Origin: Maribacter caenipelagi
GTDB taxonomy: Bacteria > Bacteroidota > Bacteroidia > Flavobacteriales > Flavobacteriaceae
Assembly (NCBI RefSeq): GCF_004364175.1
Contig: NZ_SNZW01000011.1
Span: forward strand, 372,001-436,000
Length of the DNA stretch: 64,000 nucleotides
Direction of reading: 5' to 3'
Every line of letters starts with the position of its first letter. Position 1 is the first letter of the stretch. Position numbers and translations under genes: made by a program. The notes beneath the pieces were generated by a model, which did no database searches, was not told the origin of the DNA, and was given only the letters and a program-made list of their open reading frames with translations. Positions 51,101-60,431 of the stretch are shown here, one piece after another.

Positions 51101-54100
51101 TTAAAATGTTAAGCTAAAACCTGTGTTAATAATCGACTGTTGTGGGTAGAACTGACCACTATTACTAGTCGATTCAGGGTCATAGATATCTTGTGCTGCC
51201 CATGTAGCCAAGTTAAGACCGCTCATGTATACCTTAAATTTAGATAGACCAAATTGATCTATCATTTCTGATGGAAAATTATATGCTAGTTGAACGTTCT
51301 TAAGTCTTAAATAATCTTTACTGAATAGATTGTAAGTATTATCTCCATATTCACCACCTGAATAATACGTATCTCCACGACTTGCTAGTCTTGGGTGAAC
51401 GCTACTTGGGTTATCTGGGCTCCATCTATTATCATAACTGTACTTTAAAAAGTTACCAATATCTCCTGATTCTGTTTGAATAAATAATTTGGCACCCGTT
51501 GCACCCTGTAATAAAACTGAAAGGTCAAAGTTCTTGTAAGAAGCATTGAAGGTAACACCAAAGTTGAAATTAGGATTGATACTATTTTTTAATCTTACTT
51601 GATCTAAATCATTAATAGCACCATCACCATTAACATCTTTAAACTTCATGTCGCCAGGTTCTAAGGTAGTTTTAACAGCGCTATAATCTAATGGGTCAGC
51701 GTCTATGGCAGCTTGGTCAATAAAAACCCCGTCAGATTCATATACCAAATACGATCCAATTGGCTTTCCTTCTCGTAATTGATAGCTTGGAGCTCCAGGA
51801 ATTTCATCTAAAAACTCTACCGTGTTTTGTGCATAACCACCATTAACACCTACATCCCACTTAAAGCCATCTACATTACCACCAAAATAGTTTAATGCAA
51901 ATTCGAAACCTTCATTATTTACTTTACCTGCGTTTACCGGCGGTAATAAATCAGATATACCAGAAGATCCGGGTGTAGATCCTGTTTTCTGAATAAGTAT
52001 CTGGTCACGTTTGTTCAAGAAGTATTCTAAAGTGAAGCTTAATTTACCATCAAGCACGATACCATCTAAACCTATGTTATAGTTCTTAGCACGCTCCCAA
52101 GTAAAACTAGGGTTAGCTAATAAAGGTTCAGAAAGTATTGTTTGAACTTGTCCATTAATTGGATACTGACCAAACTCGTAAATAGATCTATATGCGTATT
52201 CCTGTAATTCATCGTCAGTAATTTCTCCATCTTCATTTATATCAAAAGAAACTTGGTCATTACCCATTTCACCGTATGAAGCTCTAAGTTTTAAGTAGCT
52301 TATAGAATCTACATTAAACCAATCTTCATTGTTAATGTTCCACCCAACTAATAAACCAGGGAAGAATCCGAAACGATCGTTACCTGGGAAAATATAAGAA
52401 CCATCATACCTCCAAATAAACTCAGCTAAGTACTTCTCTTTAAAGTTATATTGAGCACGACCATAGTATCCTAAACGTGTTCTATTGTAGCCATAACCAT
52501 CGGTTTCTTGTGCAATTTCACCACCAACACCTAGCTGATCAACTGCTGTAGAAAGGTAGTTTCTTCTAAATGCCGAGAAAAATTCACCTTGAAAATTTTC
52601 TCGGGTAACACCAGCTAAAAGACCAATATTATGATCCTCACCAAGCGTTCTGTCATAAGTTAAAAGACCGGTAAGGTTAGTATTCAGTATATTGTTAGAT
52701 GATTGTAATAATCTGGCATCTGTAAAGTTAGATCTGATAGCTCCTTCAAGTACAGGGTTACCGGTTTCAATGTAGTTATCACGATTTAATGAATATAGAG
52801 TCCATGGTGTTTGCCATAATTTTCTACGTAACTGGCTTTGATCTACACCTGCCAATAGTGTTAATTTCAAACCTTCTACCCATGGGTTCGTAATATCTAC
52901 AGAACCTGTAAATTGTAGGTAATCTGTTGGTTGTTTGTCATAGCCAGTGGCATTGGTAGTAACAACAACAGGTTGTTGTCCATTTTCAATATCTGGACCC
53001 GGTAAACCGTTTGGCCAAATTGCAGGTTCGTTTGGTCTACCTCTCATTAACATTCTAAAAATAGCACCTGCACCTTCAGTTGGGAATGTTCTATCTTCCT
53101 TTCTGTATGCCATGCTCAACTTTGTAGAAATGTATTCATTAATTCTAGCATCGGTATTCAATCTAAAATTATATTGCTGATATCTATTTGCAGAATTCTT
53201 GTAGATAGCGCCTTGGTCAGAATACCCTAAAGAAGCATAATACTTTAAATCTTCATTACCACCACTTATAGATAGATTATGTCTTTGTTGTTCTGCCCAA
53301 TCTTTAAAAGTTGCACCGAACCAATCTGTGTCTGGGTATAACCATGGGTCTGCACTAGTTCTATGATTATTGATAGTTTCTGGACTAAAAGCTGCATTTA
53401 CAGTTTCTGCAGGACTACTGCCAGGTATGGTATAGCTGCCGGTAGTTTGAAAAGCAGTATTAGCTGTGCCCCATTGCGATGCTGGTATATTGCTGTTGTA
53501 AATGGCCAGTTCGTTCATTATAGTTTGGTATTCGACGGCACTCGCCATTTCTGGTACTCTAGTCGGTCTTGTAAGTCCGAAATCGGCTTTATAGTTTATT
53601 TGCATTTTACCAACATTACCAGTTTTGGTAGTAACGATAATTGCTCCGTTTGCAGCTCTTGCACCATAAATTGCAGCAGAGGCATCTTTAAGTACAGAAA
53701 TATTTGCAATGTCATCTGCATTGATACGACCTATACCACCATCTCTATCTGGTATACCATCAATTACAATCAATGGTTGGTTGTTACCTAATGTGTTTGT
53801 ACCACGAATACTAATAGTTGATTCGTCATTACCAGGCTCACCACTAGTTTGTACAATAACAACCCCAGGTAGTCTACCAGCCAATGAGTTGGATACACTA
53901 ATAGCGGGCGAACTTTCTAGAACTGGACCTTGTACTGCCGTAACTGCACCAGTTACGGTCGCTTTTTTCTGGGTACCGTAACCAACGACAACTACTTCGT
54001 CTAAGTTTGCAACGTCTTCTTCTAGAGAAACGTTGAGGGTACTTTTGTTATTTACGGGTACTACTAAAGTTTTAAAGCCGATATAGCTAAATCGTAAACT

Positions 54101-54352
54101 GGTACTGCCATCATCTACGGTAATTGTAAAGTTACCGTCAAAATCTGCTTGTACTCCCGTTGTTGGGTTATTTGCATCAATGACTGATACACCAGGTAAC
54201 GGCATGTTATCTGAAGCTGATGTAACAGTTCCAGAAACGGTTGTTTGTGCGTGGAGACTGAATAGGAGGAATCCACTAAAAAATAAAATCATCGTTAAGC
54301 TTGCACGATTTCGAATCATGGAAAACTTAGAAAAGTTTTTTTGATAATTCAT
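51101..54352 (-). CDS. SusC/RagA-family TonB-dependent outer-membrane transporter
   Basis: This 1083-residue receptor has a signal peptide (LTMILFFSGFLLFSLHA), a CarboxypepD_reg-like domain (VSGTVTSASDNMPLPGVSV), the SusC TonB-box region LDEVVVVGYGTQKKATVTGA, a plug (LAGRLPGVVIVQTSGEPG, ISVLKDASAAIYGARAANG) and the C-terminal barrel ending TGFSLTF. Start could also be Met12 (54319). A perfect -7 box TATATTTG lies on the minus strand at 54457-54464, giving a leader of about 100 bases that contains nested dyads (54397-54438). It is the first gene of a five-gene operon and faces a divergent GntR-type regulator. Confidence 0.95.
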   Translation of the reverse strand: MNYQKNFSKFSMIRNRASLTMILFFSGFLLFSLHAQTTVSGTVTSASDNMPLPGVSVIDANNPTTGVQADFDGNFTITVDDGSTSLRFSYIGFKTLVVPVNNKSTLNVSLEEDVANLDEVVVVGYGTQKKATVTGAVTAVQGPVLESSPAISVSNSLAGRLPGVVIVQTSGEPGNDESTISIRGTNTLGNNQPLIVIDGIPDRDGGIGRINADDIANISVLKDASAAIYGARAANGAIIVTTKTGNVGKMQINYKADFGLTRPTRVPEMASAVEYQTIMNELAIYNSNIPASQWGTANTAFQTTGSYTIPGSSPAETVNAAFSPETINNHRTSADPWLYPDTDWFGATFKDWAEQQRHNLSISGGNEDLKYYASLGYSDQGAIYKNSANRYQQYNFRLNTDARINEYISTKLSMAYRKEDRTFPTEGAGAIFRMLMRGRPNEPAIWPNGLPGPDIENGQQPVVVTTNATGYDKQPTDYLQFTGSVDITNPWVEGLKLTLLAGVDQSQLRRKLWQTPWTLYSLNRDNYIETGNPVLEGAIRSNFTDARLLQSSNNILNTNLTGLLTYDRTLGEDHNIGLLAGVTRENFQGEFFSAFRRNYLSTAVDQLGVGGEIAQETDGYGYNRTRLGYYGRAQYNFKEKYLAEFIWRYDGSYIFPGNDRFGFFPGLLVGWNINNEDWFNVDSISYLKLRASYGEMGNDQVSFDINEDGEITDDELQEYAYRSIYEFGQYPINGQVQTILSEPLLANPSFTWERAKNYNIGLDGIVLDGKLSFTLEYFLNKRDQILIQKTGSTPGSSGISDLLPPVNAGKVNNEGFEFALNYFGGNVDGFKWDVGVNGGYAQNTVEFLDEIPGAPSYQLREGKPIGSYLVYESDGVFIDQAAIDADPLDYSAVKTTLEPGDMKFKDVNGDGAINDLDQVRLKNSINPNFNFGVTFNASYKNFDLSVLLQGATGAKLFIQTESGDIGNFLKYSYDNRWSPDNPSSVHPRLASRGDTYYSGGEYGDNTYNLFSKDYLRLKNVQLAYNFPSEMIDQFGLSKFKVYMSGLNLATWAAQDIYDPESTSNSGQFYPQQSIINTGFSLTF

Positions 54353-54799
54353 AAAGTTAGTTGTTACAGTTGTTAGTTATTGTTGTTGGCATTCGAATCA
54401 TAATCTCATGGAAGCATTTTGAGATAAAATACTATGATACACTATGCTACTATAAACAAATATATAAATTAATGTTAATTTAATAAATTTTGTTATGATA
54501 TTTTTTGAATATGATATTTGAATCACAAAATATTGAGGATCTATCACTGTTAGCTTTTCATTAGGACTCCCTACTTGTAGGGGTTTTTTCTTTGGAGATA
54601 GGTTTTTTTAATCAAAAAATATTTTTTTAAAAAAATGTTTCATGTGAACGTTTCACTTCAATTTTTAATGATTGTTAATTTTGGATGTTTTATTAACTCT
54701 TCTCTGCTGAACTACGGTTTATGAGTGAACTAAAAATGGAAGAACTTTGATATATTTTATTAAATTGTATATTGACGGCTCTTAATTTGATTATAATTT
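54353..54799. promoter_or_regulatory. Divergent control region between susC and the GntR-type regulator
   Basis: This 447-base gap holds several signals. On the minus strand, TATATTTG (54457-54464) is the likely susC -7 element. The susC leader has two nested dyads, ATCATA/TATGAT (54397-54402 with 54433-54438) and ATCTCA/TGAGAT (54403-54408 with 54420-54425). On the plus strand a possible promoter (TTTTG 54488-54492, 20-base spacer, GATATTTG 54513-54520) is followed by a terminator hairpin (54566-54589). A CG-centred near-palindrome GTGAACGTTTCAC (54644-54656) is a candidate operator. No coding frame is convincing. Confidence 0.6.
54566..54589 (+). terminator. Orphan intrinsic terminator inside the susC-regulator gap
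   Basis: The stem TCCCTA / TAGGGG (54568-54573 with 54578-54583; outermost pair T-G) closes a 4-base loop and is followed by six Ts on the plus strand. No plus-strand gene ends here; the nearest upstream plus-strand promoter candidate is at 54488-54520. It would end a short RNA or attenuate the regulator gene. Confidence 0.6.
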
Positions 54800-55816
54800 A
54801 TGCCGGTTATTAGTAAAATTTTAAACCTAACCCACAATAATAACCTTACAAAACACGAACAATTGGTTCAGGGAGTTATTGAATCAATTGAAGAAGGTAA
54901 ATTGACCGTCGGTGACCGCTTACCTTCTATAAATATTATGGTTGAGGAAATTGGTTATGCTCGAAAAACTATTTTTAAAGCGTACGAAGAACTTAAAAAT
55001 AGAGGTCTCATTGAGTCGAGACAGTTAAAAGGGTATTTTGTAATAAGTCAGGCAACAAACATTACTAAAAGAATGGCTTTGTTGTTGTTTGCTTTTCAAA
55101 GCTATCAAGAAGAATTTTACAAAACCTTTCGAAAAGAAATGGGTAAACGATTTCAGATCGATGTATTTTTTCATCATAATAACACGACCGTTTTCGAGAC
55201 TATTATGACAAATATTAACGGTAAATATGGAATGTATGTCGTTGCGCCTATTGAAAATGAAAAGGCAGCTCTGTTACTACAAAATATTGAACCTAAAAAA
55301 TTATTACTAGTAGACCGTTATTTAAACTTGGGTAAGTCCTTTTCTTATATTTCTCAGGAATTTGAAAATGTTATTTATACTTCATTAGTAAAACTGCTCC
55401 CAGAAATTAAAAAATATAATAAGATCATACTTTATTTTAATGAAGAGAGCGATTATTCACCCATAACTATTAAAAGTGCATATGAGAGTTTCTTGAAAGA
55501 GTATTCAATTGAAGGTGAAGTTAAAAATAACTATACTATTGGTTCTGCAACTAAGGGCAATCTCTATTTTGCATTAGGAGATACTAATCTATGGCATATT
55601 TTACGTGATGCTGTTCGTAAAAATTTAGTTATTGGGGAAGATATTGGCATACTTTCTCAGAATGACAATGTTTCAAAAGAGATTGTTTTTGGTGGTATTA
55701 CTACCATTTCTACAGATTTTAATGAAATGGCCAAATTGGCGGCAAGACATATAAAAAATGAAAGTATTACGCAGTTAATTATGCCATCAAGGTTAATTAA
55801 ACGCGCTTCTTTATAA
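54800..55816 (+). CDS. GntR-type regulator with LacI-like sugar-sensing domain
   Basis: This 338-residue regulator has an N-terminal GntR winged helix (GVIESIEEGKLTVGDRLPSI, then RKTIFKAYEELKNRGLIESR). A periplasmic-binding-protein-like domain of about 250 residues follows (LLLFAFQSYQEEFYKTF, YVVAPIENEKAALLL, EDIGILSQNDNVSKEIVFGGITTIS, AARHIKN). This is the AraR architecture, but the ligand is not known. It is divergent from the SusC operon and almost certainly controls it. Its own promoter is unclear; TTAATTTG (54782-54789) would leave a very short leader. Confidence 0.9.
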   Translation: MPVISKILNLTHNNNLTKHEQLVQGVIESIEEGKLTVGDRLPSINIMVEEIGYARKTIFKAYEELKNRGLIESRQLKGYFVISQATNITKRMALLLFAFQSYQEEFYKTFRKEMGKRFQIDVFFHHNNTTVFETIMTNINGKYGMYVVAPIENEKAALLLQNIEPKKLLLVDRYLNLGKSFSYISQEFENVIYTSLVKLLPEIKKYNKIILYFNEESDYSPITIKSAYESFLKEYSIEGEVKNNYTIGSATKGNLYFALGDTNLWHILRDAVRKNLVIGEDIGILSQNDNVSKEIVFGGITTISTDFNEMAKLAARHIKNESITQLIMPSRLIKRASL

Positions 55817-55955
55817 AATAATTCTATCCAAAATTAAATTGTAGTTTACAATCTTTATTTTCTTGACTAAATGTTGGTTTAGAGATTTGTTCCTTCTAGT
55901 ACAAAAAAGGGGGTTTCAATCTTATTTGTTCTATTTTTGAAAAAAATTGCGAGGA

Positions 55956-56930
55956 ATGCATACTATTACTGAATATCGAGAAGAGTTTATTGCGTATTTG
56001 GACTCAATGAAAATTACAAAGGAACCTAGAAACCTTTATGAGCCCATTACTTATATTCTTGGTTTGGGCGGAAAGCGCTTAAGACCGGTTCTGGTATTAA
56101 TGACTGCTGAGATTTTTAAAGGCGATTTTAAAAAAGCTTTAGATGCAGCCGTGGCTATTGAGGTTTTTCATAATTTTTCTTTGGTTCATGATGATATTAT
56201 GGATGATGCTCCTGTTCGTAGAGGGCAAACTACCGTTCATGAAAAGTGGGATATAAATACAGGTATTCTTTCTGGTGATGCTATGCTGATTATGGCATAT
56301 CAGCTTTTTGAAAATTATGAGCCTAACGTTTTTAGGGACCTTGCTAAATTGTTTAGTAAAACAGCATTAGAAGTTTGTGAAGGTCAGCAGTATGATGTTG
56401 ATTTTGAAACTCGCGATGATGTTATGTTACCTGAATATCTGAAAATGATCGAATATAAAACAGCTGTTCTTGTTGCCGCTGCTTTAAAAATGGGTGCTAT
56501 TGTTGCCGGGGCCTCTGATACGGCACAAGAGCAAATGTATAATTTCGGATTAAATCTTGGTATAGCCTTTCAATTGCAAGATGATTACTTAGATGTATTT
56601 GGTGATCCAGAAACATTTGGAAAACAAGTGGGTGGCGATATCATTGAGAATAAGAAAACGTACCTATATCTAAAAGCATTGAATTCTGGTTCTGAAATGA
56701 TGACGAAAGAGCTAGAACATTTATATTCTATTCAGCCAAAAGAAGCAGATGCTAAAATTAAGGCTGTACGTTCAATTTTCGAGAAAACAGAAGCAGATAA
56801 GGCAACTAAAGTGGCTATTACAGACTACACGGCAAAAGCTTTTGAAGTATTGGATGGAATGGAAATAGAGCTTGAAAACAAAGATTTGTTAAAGCAATTC
56901 GGAGAAAACCTTATGAACAGAACGGTTTAA
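55956..56930 (+). CDS. Polyprenyl diphosphate synthase (trans-isoprenyl chain elongation)
   Basis: This protein of about 324 residues has both Asp-rich motifs of trans-prenyltransferases: FSLVHDDIMDDAPVRRG and FQLQDDYLDVFGD. It also has the LGLGGKRLRPVLVLM segment. It extends isoprenoid diphosphates; chain length (farnesyl, geranylgeranyl or longer) cannot be fixed safely from the sequence. The ATG at 55956 is preferred over an upstream TTG at 55947, because the perfect -7 box TATTTTTG at 55932-55939 puts transcription start near 55946. The 3' end overlaps crtY by 4 bases in convergent orientation. The nearby lycopene cyclase makes a geranylgeranyl role possible. Confidence 0.92.
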   Translation: MHTITEYREEFIAYLDSMKITKEPRNLYEPITYILGLGGKRLRPVLVLMTAEIFKGDFKKALDAAVAIEVFHNFSLVHDDIMDDAPVRRGQTTVHEKWDINTGILSGDAMLIMAYQLFENYEPNVFRDLAKLFSKTALEVCEGQQYDVDFETRDDVMLPEYLKMIEYKTAVLVAAALKMGAIVAGASDTAQEQMYNFGLNLGIAFQLQDDYLDVFGDPETFGKQVGGDIIENKKTYLYLKALNSGSEMMTKELEHLYSIQPKEADAKIKAVRSIFEKTEADKATKVAITDYTAKAFEVLDGMEIELENKDLLKQFGENLMNRTV

Positions 56931-58069
56931 AATAACCGTCTTAATAACGCTTTTATAAATGGCGTTTTGGGACAAGCATTTATGTAAATAATATCTTCCT
57001 TTAAACTGGTATTCTCGTCTAAGAATTTAAATACCAGTTGTGGTTTTATGGATTTGAATATAGATTCGAAAATTGCATGTCCGTTACCATTATTATGATG
57101 TAAAACATCTAAAAAAAGCATATCGTAAAACCAGAACTTATTTTTTAATTTCATTTTTTGAAGTGGCTCGCCTAGCTTTATATGTTCAATTAATTTCGGA
57201 ATCTTATTTGCCGTACTCATTAAAGTGTAGCCTGTGCTTGGTTTTGCCCATCCGCCTGCGGTTCCTATATATCGTATTCTTTTGGTGTGGTGTTCTCTAA
57301 AATCATAAGCGGTCATGGGTATACTACCCGCTTCCTTTTCAATAATTTCATAAGTATTGCATTGAAAACGGTCTACTATATATTCTTTTATCGCCGCTTC
57401 ATATTCGCCTTTTGGCAGTAATTGTTCTGAAAATAACGTGTATTCAATCAACGCGGTGTCATTTGAATAGGGCAGTACATACATAAAACGAGTATTACCT
57501 TTTTGAGGGATGGAAAAATCCATGTAGGTTACTTCACTAGCATTGAAAACGGGCTTATCAGTTTTAATTACCCAGCCCACAAAATGTTGCTGCAACACCG
57601 GATATTTTTTTTGCTTGGTTGCCATTTTATAGTCAAAAAGACTATTGAATATGTACTTGCTAGAATACGTGTTATTGGTAGTTTTTACTGTAACTTCAGT
57701 GGCTGACTCATTTAAGTCTACCATAGCTTCTTGAACAAAGGTTATGTTCGATGATTCTTTTATTCTACCTAAATAGTGATTGTAGAAATCAATACTCCTA
57801 ATCATTTTGTAGGAGTACGGCTTTATGTCTGTTCTTTTAAGAACATCTTTTCCTTGAAAGTGGATAGAATTCCATCTTTTATAAATGATTTCCTCGAATT
57901 GACCATTGCTTTCCTCCCAGAAACACCAAGTGCGGTCGTTCTTATTTTTTGGGTTTTTGTCAAGAAGTAATATCCTTTTTTGATCAAAGAACGAATCATT
58001 GAGCATGGCATCAGCCAGTAATAAGCCAGAAGCGCCTGCACCAATAATGATATAATCGTATTCGTTCAT
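56927..58069 (-). CDS. crtY: Lycopene beta-cyclase (CrtY type)
   Basis: This 380-residue flavoprotein has the N-terminal dinucleotide fold IIIGAGASGLLLADAML, the cyclase motif NDRTWCFWEE, the FQGKDVLKRTDIKPYSY region, and the FAD-proximal IRYIGTAGGWAKPSTGYTL. CrtY cyclises both ends of lycopene to beta-carotene, which fits the yellow-orange flavobacterial pigments (zeaxanthin or derivatives). No other crt genes are present here, so the cluster is split in this genome. A -7 box TATTTTTG lies on the minus strand at 58113-58120. Confidence 0.92.
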   Translation of the reverse strand: MNEYDYIIIGAGASGLLLADAMLNDSFFDQKRILLLDKNPKNKNDRTWCFWEESNGQFEEIIYKRWNSIHFQGKDVLKRTDIKPYSYKMIRSIDFYNHYLGRIKESSNITFVQEAMVDLNESATEVTVKTTNNTYSSKYIFNSLFDYKMATKQKKYPVLQQHFVGWVIKTDKPVFNASEVTYMDFSIPQKGNTRFMYVLPYSNDTALIEYTLFSEQLLPKGEYEAAIKEYIVDRFQCNTYEIIEKEAGSIPMTAYDFREHHTKRIRYIGTAGGWAKPSTGYTLMSTANKIPKLIEHIKLGEPLQKMKLKNKFWFYDMLFLDVLHHNNGNGHAIFESIFKSIKPQLVFKFLDENTSLKEDIIYINACPKTPFIKALLRRLF

Positions 58070-58144
58070 GAATTTTTAAAACTTTACTTCAGTTATTAAA
58101 TATTGAGAATCTCAAAAATACGAAATAGCAATTGTCTTTTGTGC

Positions 58145-60421
58145 TTAATTCAAGGTGTAACGTAATCCGAAAAATGATCTTATGCCCTGGTTAGGTCCGT
58201 AAACGTATGATGGGTCAAAAGTCAAAGCATTTGGGTTGTTTGGGGTAGCCACCGCATTACCATTATTATCAAAAGTTACTTCTTTATCAAATGGGTCGTT
58301 TGTACGTGCAATAATAAATGGATTTCCGCTATTAGGTGTCCAATCCAAAAGGTTTTTTACTCCTCCATAGAACTCAAAATTCTTTAAACCATCATATGTG
58401 AATTGGATATTTTGAATACTCCAAGCAGGTGAATAATCACTTCTTGGGTCGTTTTTACCTAAGGTAGGTAAACGCATAGGTCCGTATAAGTTTCCTGTAT
58501 AGTCTACAGATAAATCCCAAGCACGAATATCATAGCTAATACTCCAATTAGCAGAATAGCTTTCGGTAAGTATTTGTCTTTCTTTTACACCGTCTTCTGT
58601 ATTACTTACATTTTGTAATGTGCCGCCTAACATAAATTTTAAACCGTTGTAAAATGAAACATCTACATTGGCGCTAACTCCTTTTGAAATAGATGTTCCG
58701 TTTAAATTGTCATATATAATTTGATTAGGATTTGTATCATAATCTGGGATAATGACATTCTGAAAATTGGTGTAAAATACAGATGCATCTAAACTAACAA
58801 AAGTGCCATTGTCGCCATAAATTTTCTTTAAGTAATTCAGGTTTACATTAAACGAACGTTCTGGTTTTAATTTTTCGGCAATGATGACATCTCGCGAGCC
58901 TGTTAATGCAGCATGATCCTCGGTAAATAGATTTACTACCCTAAAACCTGTACCAGCATTTAAACGAATAATATCATTGTCAGTGAATTTAAAACGATAT
59001 GCGCCTCTGGGGGTAAAAATATTACCATGGCGGTCATCATAATCGTAACGACCACCTACTAGTAAAGAATGCTTTTTATTAAAAGCTATTTCATCTTGTA
59101 CATAAATACTTGGTATTAGAACTTCATCTGGTTCATTTCCATTGGCATTTAAGGTAGCCGGTGTGTTGTCATCATAATAATTGTATCGCAATGCAGTACC
59201 TGCTAAAAGACTATGTTTGCCTATAGTTTTGTCCCATGTTAATTGTGTAAAACCAATGCGCTGATCGGCTAGGTAGGGCACATCGCCATAAACAGAATTT
59301 TGTTTGTGGTCATTATAAGAAAAAGAAAGCATCAATTGTTCTTCTGTAGGGAGTTGATATTTACCTAGAACTTCCCATCTACGGGTGTAAATACTTTCTC
59401 CATAAATTTCATCTCCACCTCTAAATTCTGGGGTCCATTGCATTTCACCACCCCATCTATCTTCGTAAAAAAAGCGTCCGGCCAAAGAAAGAATTCTTGA
59501 GTTTTTTCTAGTGAAATTCCACTTTTGAAAAACTGAAATACGGTCTTGTAATGTAAGGTCTGTAAAATTATCTCCGTTATTATCAATAGGGTTATCATAC
59601 TTGAAATAGTTGGCACCTAAGAGTACAATGGTTTTTTTGCCTATATTAAATTTCGTGCCTACATCTAGGTTAAATTCTCCCCATGAGGTAACAAAACTAT
59701 CCGCAAAAAAATCGGGAGCAGTCAGGTTATTTTTTGTGATGATATTTATGAGTCCGCCAACGGCTTCACTTCCATAAAGTGTAGAAGCAGGACCTTTAAC
59801 CACTTCAATTTGTTCAATAAGCGAATTCGGAATACCTGATAATCCATAAACTGTTCCTAGTCCGCTTACAATCGGCATACCGTCAATTAATACCAAAGTG
59901 TACGGCCCTTCTAGACCATTTATATGAATATCACCCGTATTACAAACATTACAATTTATTTGTGGGCGTACACCATTTACATTCTGAAGCGCTTCAAAAA
60001 TACTGGCCGTAGGGTTTTTCTTGAAAAAAGTCGGTTTGTACACTTCTACGGGCACCGGACTCTCTAATCTACTAACAGGCTTTAAGGTTCCGGTAACGAC
60101 CATTTCATCTAAAGATTCGGTAGAAGGGGATAAGTTGATGTTTATAATTTGATCTTCGCCAGCAGAAATACTTATTGTTTTGTAAAATCTCTCGAACCCA
60201 ATGGTAGAAGCTATTAGCGTGTGTTTACCTATGGGTATATTTTTTAAAGTGTACTGTCCGTTTTCATCTGAAGCAGTACCAATTTCTGATCCCTTCAAAT
60301 AAATATTTACATAGACTTCTGAACCGTTTTTTGATAAAACAGTACCAGATATAGTAGAATTTTGCGCACTTATGATACCGAAAGATAAAATAGAGTAAGC
60401 AAAAAATATTATTTTAATCAT
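58145..60421 (-). CDS. TonB-dependent receptor, probable metal-chelate uptake
   Basis: This 758-residue receptor has a signal peptide (FFAYSILSFGIISA), a CarboxypepD_reg-like domain (STISGTVLSKNGSEVYVNIY), the TonB-box/plug start SLDEMVVTGTL, a plug with GVRPQINCNVCNTGDIHI (Cys157-x2-Cys160) and VVKGPASTLYGSEAVGGLI, then a 22-strand-type barrel ending SFFGLRYTL. The Cys pair in the plug is unusual and might bind a metal. It is divergent from a DtxR-family regulator. An 18-bp palindrome covers its -7 box TAGTTTTG (60439-60446, minus), which points to repression by metal-loaded regulator. Iron or manganese complexes are the likely cargo. Confidence 0.9.
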   Translation of the reverse strand: MIKIIFFAYSILSFGIISAQNSTISGTVLSKNGSEVYVNIYLKGSEIGTASDENGQYTLKNIPIGKHTLIASTIGFERFYKTISISAGEDQIININLSPSTESLDEMVVTGTLKPVSRLESPVPVEVYKPTFFKKNPTASIFEALQNVNGVRPQINCNVCNTGDIHINGLEGPYTLVLIDGMPIVSGLGTVYGLSGIPNSLIEQIEVVKGPASTLYGSEAVGGLINIITKNNLTAPDFFADSFVTSWGEFNLDVGTKFNIGKKTIVLLGANYFKYDNPIDNNGDNFTDLTLQDRISVFQKWNFTRKNSRILSLAGRFFYEDRWGGEMQWTPEFRGGDEIYGESIYTRRWEVLGKYQLPTEEQLMLSFSYNDHKQNSVYGDVPYLADQRIGFTQLTWDKTIGKHSLLAGTALRYNYYDDNTPATLNANGNEPDEVLIPSIYVQDEIAFNKKHSLLVGGRYDYDDRHGNIFTPRGAYRFKFTDNDIIRLNAGTGFRVVNLFTEDHAALTGSRDVIIAEKLKPERSFNVNLNYLKKIYGDNGTFVSLDASVFYTNFQNVIIPDYDTNPNQIIYDNLNGTSISKGVSANVDVSFYNGLKFMLGGTLQNVSNTEDGVKERQILTESYSANWSISYDIRAWDLSVDYTGNLYGPMRLPTLGKNDPRSDYSPAWSIQNIQFTYDGLKNFEFYGGVKNLLDWTPNSGNPFIIARTNDPFDKEVTFDNNGNAVATPNNPNALTFDPSYVYGPNQGIRSFFGLRYTLN

Positions 60422-60431
60422 CTAAATATTA

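Noticed and set aside
53363-53791. 142-codon frame opposite SusC
   Set aside because: Antisense to the plug domain of a clear SusC gene; no independent signals.
45792-54352. Polysaccharide utilisation locus
   Set aside because: SusCD is present but no glycoside hydrolase, polysaccharide lyase, esterase or sulfatase is in the operon, so a glycan substrate is not supported.
54390-54400. tRNA-like T-loop string (TTCGAATC)
   Set aside because: No acceptor, D or anticodon stems can be built around it; it is part of the susC leader.
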